Shown here: positions 1 to 5,463 of the stretch, piece by piece
How positions within the stretch are numbered: position 1 is the first letter of the stretch
Layout of the letters: each line of letters begins with the position of its first letter
Assembly: GCF_937997595.1 (NCBI RefSeq)
Contig: NZ_CALKTS010000237.1
Span: 1 to 7,241, forward strand
DNA length: 7,241 bases
Source of the DNA: an uncultured Campylobacter sp.
GTDB taxonomy: Bacteria; Campylobacterota; Campylobacteria; Campylobacterales; Campylobacteraceae
Direction of reading: 5' to 3'
Notes under the pieces: model-generated
Told to the model about the DNA's origin: nothing
The model's input: the letters and a program-made list of their open reading frames with translations, nothing else
Database searches by the model: none
Position numbers and translations under genes: made by a program

Positions 1-282
1 AACATGGTCTATGCGAGCTACGAGCGCGAGGCGGTGAATACGAAATTTCAAGGCTCCGCCGCCGATATCATCAAAAAGGCGATGGTTGAGATTTCGCCGC
101 TGTTAAACGATGAGGCGCGGCTGATATTGCAGATCCACGACGAGCTGATCTTCGAGGTGCGGGACGAGGCGGCGCAGAGCTTTGGCGAGCGCGCGCAGGA
201 GATAATGCAAAGCACGGCGAGCCTGAACGTGCCTTTAAAGACGAGCCTAAACATCGCCAAGCGCTGGGGCGAGCTGAAGTAG
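1..282 (+). CDS. polA: DNA polymerase I, C-terminal fragment (5' end outside window)
   Basis: This is the last 93 codons of DNA polymerase I, the repair and Okazaki-fragment-processing polymerase. The reading frame is open from base 1, and the first ATG at position 4 is internal. The fragment covers the end of the palm subdomain. It contains FQGSAADIIKKAM, a conserved family-A polymerase stretch, followed by QIHDELIFEV, which is motif C; its HDE triplet at 136-144 carries one of the two metal-binding catalytic aspartates. The ending KRWGELK followed by TAG is a normal PolA terminus, so the 3' end is intact. The finger and exonuclease parts are outside the window and cannot be judged. The gene converges on the minus-strand operon that ends at 901. 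Identity is secure from family-A motif knowledge. Confidence 0.95.
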   Translation, partial: NMVYASYEREAVNTKFQGSAADIIKKAMVEISPLLNDEARLILQIHDELIFEVRDEAAQSFGERAQEIMQSTASLNVPLKTSLNIAKRWGELK

Positions 283-284
283 CT

Positions 285-302
285 CCGCTAAATTTAAAGC
301 GG
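285..302 (+). terminator. Possible terminator hairpin after polA
   Basis: CCGCT (285-289) and AGCGG (298-302) form a 5-bp GC-rich stem around an 8-base A/T loop, starting two bases after the polA stop. The sequence that follows (CTAGAATTT) has only a short T run. Position supports a terminator, but the short stem and weak U tract do not. Confidence 0.35.
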
Positions 303-378
303 CTAGAATTTAAGCGGAATTTAAATGGCGCGCAGAATTTTAAATTTTGAGCAGGAGGGAGCCTAAATTTGCTCGTTT

Positions 379-527
379 GATAGATTTAATCGCTCTAAAT
401 TTAAACCGAGCGACTAGCGTAGTGCGGCACAGATCGCCGCCATCTTTAAAATTTTGATTAAATTTAAGCTCTCCGCTTAGCAATATCAAACGGCGGTTAG
501 ATAGATTTATCCGAATTAAATTTAAAC
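379..527. repeat. 28-bp imperfect direct repeat, two copies
   Basis: Copies lie at 379-406 and 500-527. Both have GATAGATTTA, then eight variable bases, then AAATTTAAAC, with identical total length; 23 of 28 positions match. The copies are 121 bp apart and the flanks do not match. Function is unknown. A small duplication or two copies of a protein site would both fit. Confidence 0.5.
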
Positions 528-779
528 TATGTGTTTTAGCAAGAGATCTGGATAAATTTTGCCGTGCGTATAAATTAAAATTTCATTTAAGCGGCGTAGT
601 GGCGGAATTTTTAAATTTAAATTTTACGCAAAGTCGCGTGCCGTGTGAAATTTAACGAGTGAAAATTCATACAAAATTTAGCTCGCGAGAAAATAGACAT
701 AGGCTTTGCAAAAAGGAATTTTTAGAAAATGAAATGATCGGTGAGCCTTTTTAAACCGGCGGCTCGTAAAGATGAGTGC

Positions 780-809
780 CCTTATAGCTTCACGAGCGAA
801 GCTATAAGG
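780..809. repeat. Perfect 12-bp inverted repeat, possible two-way terminator
   Basis: CCTTATAGCTTC (780-791) and GAAGCTATAAGG (798-809) are exact reverse complements around the 6-base loop ACGAGC. This is the longest perfect stem I found in the window. It lies between two converging genes, where a bidirectional terminator would make sense. Neither strand has a good T run directly after the stem, so a classical intrinsic terminator is not certain. Confidence 0.6.
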
Positions 810-867
810 ATTTCGGACTAAATTTTGGCATGAATTCTGCGCGCGTAAATTTTACAAGCCTGCATAG

Positions 868-892
868 AAATTTCGCGAGCTTGCGCAAATTT
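868..892 (-). terminator. Possible terminator hairpin for the MetB operon
   Basis: AAATTT (868-873) pairs with AAATTT (887-892) and GCG (875-877) with CGC (884-886), leaving one bulged base and a 6-base loop, for 9 bp in total. Read on the minus strand the hairpin begins 8 bases after the stop codon at 901-903 and ends in TTTC. The position is right for the operon terminator; the A/T-rich stem and short T run make it moderate. Confidence 0.4.
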
Positions 893-900
893 CGTGCCGC

Positions 901-2037
901 CTATTTTTTAGATTTTTCTAGCGCGGCGGTAAGGTCGGCTATGAGATCGTCAGCGTTTTCGATGCCTATGGCTAGGCGCAGCAAATTTTGACTGATGCCG
1001 ATGCGCTCTTGCAGCTCGCGCGGATAGCTCTCGTGCGTCATCGACGCAGGATGGCAGATCAGGCTTTCTACGCCGCCCAGGCTCACGGCTAGATCAAATA
1101 GCTCAAGGCTACGCGCAAAGGTTTTATAGTCGTATTGTGGCTTAAGCACCAGCGAGATGACCGCTCCGATACCGCTAGCTTGGCGATCTTGTATCTTTTT
1201 TTCGCTCTTAGAGTGCGAGCCTGCGAAATTTACCGCCTCTACCGCAGGATTGCTGCGTAAAAATTCTATTATCTTTAGCGTATTTTCGCTCTGGCGGTCG
1301 AAGCGCACGCTTAGCGTTTTAAGTCCGCGTATTAGTGAATACGCGTCGGTAGGCGATAGCGTCGCGCCCAGAGTGTTTTTCATAAACTGAATTCTTGCGG
1401 CAAGCTCGTCGTCATTCGTCGTAACGATGCCGGCGATCAGATCGGCATGCCCGCCTATGTATTTGGTCGCGCTATAAACCACGACGTCTGCGCCGTGCTC
1501 TAGCGGGCGCTGATAATATGGGGTCAAAAAGGTATTATCCATAACCACAAGCGCGCCGTTTTTATGCGCGAGCTCGCTGATGCGCTCAATATCGGTTACG
1601 CGCAAAAGCGGATTTGATGGCGTCTCGATGAAGACCATTTTGACGTCGCTTGGAATTTCGGTGATCAAATTTAGATCATCCACCAAGTCGTAATTGATCC
1701 CTTGATTTTTAAAAATCCCGCTTACGTAGCGATAGGTGCCGCCGTAGACGTTGTTGTTTAACAGCACGCGATCGCCGCTTTTAAGCAGCGCGAATGCAGC
1801 GCTCGTAGCCGCCATACCCGAGGCTAGCGCGAAGGCGTATTTGCTACCTTCAAATTTTGCGAAAAGTTCCTCGAAGGCGTTGCGCGTAGGATTTGCGCCG
1901 CGCGAGTAGGCGTATTTGCCGAAATCATCCAGGCTTTCTTGCACGAAGGTGCTGGCTAGATATATCGGCGGAATCACCGCGTTGTGGGGGTTGGACTTGG
2001 CCTCTATGCCCTTTACGATTAGGGTATCTACTTTCAT
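901..2037 (-). CDS. metB: Cystathionine gamma-synthase / gamma-lyase family PLP enzyme
   Basis: This is a cytosolic PLP enzyme of the Cys/Met-metabolism family, 378 residues, close to the usual 380 to 400. Such enzymes join cysteine to an activated homoserine to give cystathionine, or split cystathionine or homocysteine. Visible landmarks are YSR at 44-46 (phosphate contact from the neighbouring subunit), SGM at 73-75, the stacking Tyr98 in VYGGT, Asp167 in MDNTF (pyridine nitrogen), Lys192 in SATKYIGGH (Schiff-base lysine), SLGGVESL at 319-326 and Arg354 near the C-terminus (substrate carboxylate). AAGGAG (2043-2048) sits five bases before the ATG, fixing the start. It is the last gene of the operon, 25 bp after the ATPase. 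All key residues are present, so it should be active. Synthase (metB), lyase and MccB-like roles cannot be separated by eye. The symbol is the family default. Confidence 0.88.
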   Translation of the reverse strand: MKVDTLIVKGIEAKSNPHNAVIPPIYLASTFVQESLDDFGKYAYSRGANPTRNAFEELFAKFEGSKYAFALASGMAATSAAFALLKSGDRVLLNNNVYGGTYRYVSGIFKNQGINYDLVDDLNLITEIPSDVKMVFIETPSNPLLRVTDIERISELAHKNGALVVMDNTFLTPYYQRPLEHGADVVVYSATKYIGGHADLIAGIVTTNDDELAARIQFMKNTLGATLSPTDAYSLIRGLKTLSVRFDRQSENTLKIIEFLRSNPAVEAVNFAGSHSKSEKKIQDRQASGIGAVISLVLKPQYDYKTFARSLELFDLAVSLGGVESLICHPASMTHESYPRELQERIGISQNLLRLAIGIENADDLIADLTAALEKSKK

Positions 2038-2062
2038 CTTTTCTCCTTGAAATTTAATGGAT

Positions 2063-2797
2063 TTAAAAGCTCATCGCTCCGATAAATTTAGCTATGCGCT
2101 CGTCGCTGCTACCGAAGAATTCCTCTGCGTCGCCGTCGAATGCGATAACTCCGCCGTCTAGGAATAAAATTCTATCTGCGATCTTGCGTGCAAAGCCCAT
2201 ATTGTGCGTGACGATTATGAGCGAGCGATCCTCTGCGGCAAGCTCTGCGATAGTCTTTAGCACCTGTGCCTCAAGCTCGGGATCAAGCGCGCTCGTAGGC
2301 TCGTCCAGTAGCAAAAACTCAGGCTGCATCGCAAGCGCCCGCGCGATCGCCACGCGCTGGCTCTGACCGCCGGAGAGGCGAGCTGGATACGCGCCAGCTT
2401 TATCCGCCATGCCGACTTTTTTTAGCAGCGCCATTGCATTTGCTTCGGCAAGCTCGCGTGGCTGCTTTAGCACGTGTACGGGTGCTTCGATGACGTTTTG
2501 CAAGACGTTGAGGTGCGGAAAGAGATTGAAGCTTTGAAAAACCATGCCCGTATGAGCGCGGAATGGATGATACTCGCTTGTTTTATGTGGAGCGTCGAAA
2601 TTTATCTTAAACTCGCCTAGCTGTAGCTCGCCGCCGCTTGGAATTTCGAGCAGATTTATGCAGCGCAGCATCGTGGATTTGCCGGAGCCGGAGCTTCCTA
2701 AAATCACTGTCGTTTGCCCGTCGCGAAATTCTAAGCTTAGCCCATTTAGCACGACGTGATCGCCGAAGCGCTTAGTTAAGTTCGTAAATTTTATCAT
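2063..2797 (-). CDS. Polar amino-acid (cystine-type) ABC transporter ATPase
   Basis: This is the ATP-hydrolysing subunit on the cytoplasmic side of an amino-acid importer, 244 residues, normal for the GlnQ/TcyN/HisP group. Motifs in order are Walker A GSSGSGKST (34-42), Q-loop Gln88 in VFQSFNLFPH, signature LSGGQ (141-145), Walker B LLLDEP with catalytic Glu166, D-loop SALD, and the switch His198 in VTHN. It is complete. The permease stop and this ATG form TGATG, which implies translational coupling. An in-frame GTG lies one codon upstream (2798-2800). I prefer the ATG because AAGG is 8 bases before it but only 5 before the GTG, and family members usually begin MI-. Cystine-type substrate is inferred from the partner genes; the ATPase alone shows only the polar amino-acid class. 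Confidence 0.93.
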   Translation of the reverse strand: MIKFTNLTKRFGDHVVLNGLSLEFRDGQTTVILGSSGSGKSTMLRCINLLEIPSGGELQLGEFKINFDAPHKTSEYHPFRAHTGMVFQSFNLFPHLNVLQNVIEAPVHVLKQPRELAEANAMALLKKVGMADKAGAYPARLSGGQSQRVAIARALAMQPEFLLLDEPTSALDPELEAQVLKTIAELAAEDRSLIIVTHNMGFARKIADRILFLDGGVIAFDGDAEEFFGSSDERIAKFIGAMSF

Positions 2798-3465
2798 CAC
2801 ACGAACCTTGAAAATCGTCGCTCTAGCTTGGATTGTAAGAACGTAAGAAGGGTGCAGACCGCTAGATAAAATAGCGCCGCCAGCACGTATAACGTGAGCG
2901 GATCGAATGCCCGCGCAGCGATACGTTGAGCGACCATAAACATATCGACCATCGTAATCGAGGCTACGAGCGAAGTGTCTTTAAGCGTAGAGATAAATAT
3001 ATTTGATAGCGGCGGCAGCGATATGCGCGCTGCTTGCGGAGCGATAATACGGCGCAGAATTTGAGCGTAGCTCATGCCTAAAGAGGTAGCCGCCTCCCAT
3101 TGCCCCTTTGGCACCGATAGGATCGCAGCTCGCACCGCCTCTGAAGCGTAAGCGCCGATATTTAGGCTAAAGGTAATGATCGCAGCAGCCCAAACATCAA
3201 GTGTGATCCCAACGATTGGAAGTCCGAAATAGACGATAAAAAGCTGCACCAAAAGCGGAGTGCCGCGAAAAATCCAAATATAAATTTCGCTTAGCTGCTT
3301 TAAAATTTTAAAATTTGCGATGCGTGCGACCGCCGTCAGCACCGCAAGCACGAGCCCGAGCAGAAATGAGATTATCGTAAGCGGGATCGTAACTTGCAAC
3401 AGGGCTAGCGCCATTGGCTCTAGCGAGCTGCTAACAAGCTCTATAATTCTGCTTGTTTCGTTCAT
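2797..3465 (-). CDS. Polar amino-acid (cystine-type) ABC transporter permease
   Basis: This is an inner-membrane channel subunit of the HisM/TcyL/YecS family, 222 residues, usual length. Hydrophobic stretches suggest about five membrane segments (roughly 18-42, 62-88, 91-112, 155-176 and 191-212). Family marks are FRGTPLLVQLFIVYFGLP (67-83) and the EAA loop around 124-143 (EAATSLGMSYAQILRR), which docks onto the ATPase. Its ATG overlaps the stop of the upstream binding-protein gene by four bases (ATGA). No strong ribosome site precedes it, so coupled translation is likely. Only one permease gene is present, so the channel is probably a homodimer. That is the norm for several cystine and histidine-class importers, whereas B. 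subtilis TcyJKLMN uses two different permeases. Substrate assignment rests on the neighbours. Confidence 0.93.
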   Translation of the reverse strand: MNETSRIIELVSSSLEPMALALLQVTIPLTIISFLLGLVLAVLTAVARIANFKILKQLSEIYIWIFRGTPLLVQLFIVYFGLPIVGITLDVWAAAIITFSLNIGAYASEAVRAAILSVPKGQWEAATSLGMSYAQILRRIIAPQAARISLPPLSNIFISTLKDTSLVASITMVDMFMVAQRIAARAFDPLTLYVLAALFYLAVCTLLTFLQSKLERRFSRFV

Positions 3466-4211
3466 TCACTCACATCTTTGCCGAAATATTTAAGCGAAAT
3501 TTCTTTTAGCTTGCCTTCGGCTTTGAGTTCGTTTAAAGCTTTGCTGATTTGATCTGCGAGCTCTTTATTGCCCTTTTGAACTATTGCAGCGCTATAATCG
3601 ACGTCTTTTAGCTTTGCAGCGATCTTAATTGGAGCGCCCGGGCGCTGCTTTAAAAAGTCGTAAAATACGGTATTATCGCGCACGACGGTATCTACGCGGC
3701 GAGCGATCAGCAGCTCCATACTTTTGGCGAAACTATCGACGGTTACGTTTTGCGCGCCGTATTTTTTAGCGACTTGCGCCCAGTTGCTGGTAGCGGAGTC
3801 TGCATTTTTCTTGCCTTTTAAATCCTCGAAGCTTTTAATGTCGTTGTTATCTTTATGCACGATGATAGCTCCGTAAACGACGGTGTAGGGCACTGAATAT
3901 TCATATTTTTTCTTGCGCTCATCAGTAATGCTTACTTGATTAAACACAGCGTCTGCTTTGCCTGCATCAAATGCTGCAAGCATCGCATCCCAAGGCGCGG
4001 TTAGAAATTCTATTTTTAGACCAAGCTTTTCGGCGACTGCGCGCGCGACATCTACGTCGTATCCTACGAGCTCATTTTTGTCGTTATAATACGAAAATGG
4101 CGAAAAGGTGCCTTCCGTAGCTACTTTAAGCGTACCTTCGCGTAGCGTTTTAGCGTTTGCGCCGCATATTAAAAGCGCGCACGCAAGCAAAGTTTTTATT
4201 AAATTTTTCAT
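3462..4211 (-). CDS. Periplasmic amino-acid binding protein, cystine-type (copy nearest permease)
   Basis: This is a 249-residue solute-binding protein of SBP family 3. The N-terminus is a signal peptide (MKNLIKTLLACALLIC...) with a likely signal-peptidase I cut after ANA at residue 20. Cys16 is preceded by LLI, which is a poor lipobox, so a soluble periplasmic protein is more likely than a lipoprotein. Features typical of the family are EGTFSPF near 33, SITDER with Arg99 (expected carboxylate contact), SATSN at 139-143 and Asp179 (expected amino-group contact). The SATSNWA style, in place of a glutamine-type loop, together with the RPGAPIKI stretch resembles cystine/cysteine binders such as TcyK-like proteins. 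GGAGG is four bases before the ATG. The mature part has no cysteine and only two methionines. It is about 64% identical to the upstream gene product. The ligand is inferred. Confidence 0.9.
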   Translation of the reverse strand: MKNLIKTLLACALLICGANAKTLREGTLKVATEGTFSPFSYYNDKNELVGYDVDVARAVAEKLGLKIEFLTAPWDAMLAAFDAGKADAVFNQVSITDERKKKYEYSVPYTVVYGAIIVHKDNNDIKSFEDLKGKKNADSATSNWAQVAKKYGAQNVTVDSFAKSMELLIARRVDTVVRDNTVFYDFLKQRPGAPIKIAAKLKDVDYSAAIVQKGNKELADQISKALNELKAEGKLKEISLKYFGKDVSE

Positions 4212-4279
4212 AATTCCTCCAAAATTTTATGAGCGAAATTTAAAATGCGAAATTCCGCCCAACCAAGTTTAAAATTTCA

Positions 4280-4294
4280 CGCTTCAACTAAGCG
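4280..4294 (-). other. Small hairpin between the two binding-protein genes
   Basis: CGCTT (4280-4284) and AAGCG (4290-4294) form a perfect 5-bp stem with a 5-base loop, 10 bases after the upstream stop codon and within a 93-bp gap. In binding-protein operons, such hairpins can protect or partly end the message so that the binding protein is made in excess. Here that is only a suggestion from position, because the stem is short. Confidence 0.25.
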
Positions 4295-4304
4295 GTTGTA
4301 GAAT

Positions 4305-5048
4305 TTACTCCGTAATGTCTTTGCCGAAATATTTAAGTGAAATTTCTTTCAGCACGCCTTTTTGCTTTAGCGATTTTAGCGCGGAATTTATCTGCGCCGT
4401 CAGCTCGTCGTCCTTTTTAAGCAGCACGGCGGAATAGATCGGCTCATTGCCTTGAGCTGCGATCTTTAGCGGGGCGTTCGGGCGCTGCTTCATATAGTCG
4501 AAAAATGTGATGTTGTCGTTGATCGTAGCGTCTGCGCGACGAGCTATGATAAGCTCCACGCCCTTGCTAAATCCGTCTGCTGTAACGATCTCGGCGCCAT
4601 AGCTGCGCGCCATGTCAGCCCAGTTACTGGTAGCGGAGTGGACGCTTTTTTTGCCTTTAAGATCCGCAAAACTTTTGATCTCCTCGTTATCAGCTCGCAC
4701 TACCAGCGCAGCATAAGCCACGGTATAAGGCTCGCTGAAATTATATTTTTTCTTGCGCTCCTGCGTGATGCTTACTTGATTCATCGCTATGTCCGCTTTG
4801 CCTGCATCAAATGCTGCAAGCATCGCATCCCACGGTGCGGTTAAAAATTCCGCTTTTAGCCCTAGCTCTTTTGCTAGTGCGCGAGCGATATCGACATCAA
4901 AGCCGGTAAGATTATTTTTCTCGTCATAGAAAGAATACGGCGAGTAAGTCCCCTCCGTGGCTATTACGAGCGTGCCCTCTTTGAGCGTCTTAGCGCTTAG
5001 GGTAGCGGTGATTAGCACTGTTGCGAGCAGGGCTTTAAATATTTTCAT
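4305..5048 (-). CDS. Periplasmic amino-acid binding protein, cystine-type (first gene of operon)
   Basis: This is a 247-residue SBP family 3 protein and the first gene of the transporter operon. Its signal peptide (MKIFKALLATVLITATLSA) has a likely cut after residue 19, and there is no lipobox. The mature protein begins KTLKEGTL, as in its paralog, with EGTYSPYSF, SITQER (Arg98), SATSN at 138-142 and Asp178 in INDN. DGFSKGVEL and RRADATINDN match the cystine-binding subgroup as I know it. AAGGAG (5054-5059) is five bases before the ATG. It is about 64% identical to the downstream paralog by manual alignment of 229 mature positions. The mature protein contains no cysteine. Two binders feeding one permease may widen ligand range or differ in affinity; this is inference. 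It is complete, with no sign of decay. Confidence 0.9.
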   Translation of the reverse strand: MKIFKALLATVLITATLSAKTLKEGTLVIATEGTYSPYSFYDEKNNLTGFDVDIARALAKELGLKAEFLTAPWDAMLAAFDAGKADIAMNQVSITQERKKKYNFSEPYTVAYAALVVRADNEEIKSFADLKGKKSVHSATSNWADMARSYGAEIVTADGFSKGVELIIARRADATINDNITFFDYMKQRPNAPLKIAAQGNEPIYSAVLLKKDDELTAQINSALKSLKQKGVLKEISLKYFGKDITE

Positions 5049-5073
5049 TACATCTCCTTGAAATTTAGCTATC

Positions 5074-5088
5074 GCTCGCGCTGCGAGC
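5074..5088 (-). promoter_or_regulatory. GC-rich hairpin in the operon leader
   Basis: In the predicted leader, GCTCGC and GCGAGC are exact complements around the loop AGC. The hairpin lies 14 bases upstream of the AAGGAG ribosome site and just downstream of the predicted transcription start. It may protect the 5' end of the mRNA or tune translation. It does not cover the ribosome site. Confidence 0.4.
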
Positions 5089-5090
5089 AG

Positions 5091-5126
5091 ATGCGCGATT
5101 ATATCGTGCGGAATATATAATTTTTA
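5091..5126 (-). promoter_or_regulatory. Probable sigma-70 promoter of the cystine/MetB operon
   Basis: On the minus strand there is an exact TATAAT at 5103-5098, preceded by long A/T stretches (TAATAAAAATTATATATT) rather than a clear -35 box. That pattern is known for Campylobacter housekeeping promoters. Transcription would start near 5091, giving a leader of about 43 bases before the ATG at 5048. It is the best match in the 415-bp spacer, though A/T-rich DNA offers weaker alternatives. Confidence 0.6.
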
Positions 5127-5152
5127 TTAAAAATTCTAAATTTTAGTAAGAC

Positions 5153-5400
5153 GTGATACAAAATTTCGCCTGCATGACAAAACTTTAGCTCATATATTTT
5201 TAAAATTTTGACAGAGGCGATTTATAAAATTTCAAGTTTATTAGGTAAAAGTATCACAGACCGAATTTAGCCTGCGATACAAAATAAGATTTGCAAGTAT
5301 TTCGAGGCGATTTTTTGAGTTGGAAGCTAAAATTTTGCGCAAGCTAGACTTCTGCTTGCAGTTGCGAGCGCAAGAGAAGCAAAGGCGGTTTGTCACAGAC
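5153..5400. repeat. Repeated short words upstream of the operon promoter
   Basis: Between proA and the binding-protein gene, several words occur twice: GATACAAAAT at 5155-5164 and 5276-5285, GAGGCGATTT at 5214-5223 and 5304-5313, and TCACAGAC at 5254-5261 and 5393-5400. GTGATAC (5153-5159) is also the reverse complement of GTATCAC (5251-5257). They lie 50 to 300 bases upstream of the predicted -10 box and could be regulator sites. No known operator is recognised. The rest of the 5049-5463 spacer is A/T-rich and non-coding. Confidence 0.35.
5350..5378. repeat. Hairpin in the proA downstream spacer
   Basis: TTCT (5350-5353) pairs with AGAA (5375-5378) and CTTGC (5355-5359) with GCAAG (5370-5374), giving 9 bp with one bulged base. 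A shorter alternative, TTGC/GCAA, lies inside it. It is about 85 bases beyond the proA stop codon. It might be a second terminator or a processing site; no T run follows on the minus strand. Confidence 0.3.
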
Positions 5401-5421
5401 TTAAAATTTCAAATCTTTCTC

Positions 5422-5447
5422 AAAAGCGCTCGCGAGGCAAGCCTTTT
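5422..5447 (-). terminator. Possible proA terminator hairpin
   Basis: AAAAG (5422-5426) pairs with CTTTT (5443-5447) and GCT (5428-5430) with AGC (5440-5442), giving 8 bp with one bulged base and a 9-base loop. Read on the minus strand it starts 16 bases after the proA stop and ends in CTTTTG. This fits a modest intrinsic terminator isolating proA from the operon promoter. Confidence 0.4.
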
Positions 5448-5463
5448 AGAAAAAGACAAGCTG

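Larger units (their letters stand above)
283..900. other. 618-bp gene-free region between converging genes
   Basis: I find no credible coding frame here on either strand and no tRNA, rRNA or known structured RNA that I recognise. The stretch lies between the 3' ends of polA (plus) and the MetB-family gene (minus), so terminators rather than promoters are expected. It holds 17 copies of the hexamer AAATTT, a 28-bp imperfect direct repeat, a perfect 12-bp inverted repeat and hairpins beside both flanking stop codons. It could be the remains of a lost gene or simply repeat-rich spacer. I cannot tell which from the sequence alone. Confidence 0.8.

Noticed and set aside
351..382. AGGAGGG followed by TTG in the convergent spacer
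   Set aside because: The strong ribosome-site-like sequence leads only to a three-codon frame ending in TGA, so it is likely chance.
437..496. Nested pairings CCGCC/GGCGG, TTTGAT/ATCAAA and TAAGC/GCTTA suggesting a folded RNA
   Set aside because: The stems are short, separated by uneven internal loops, and expected at this rate in repetitive A/T-rich DNA; no known RNA family is recognised.
4155..4211. Lipoprotein signal at Cys16 of the permease-proximal binder
   Set aside because: The residues before Cys are LLI, lacking the small residue needed at -1, whereas ANA followed by Lys21 is a good signal-peptidase I site.
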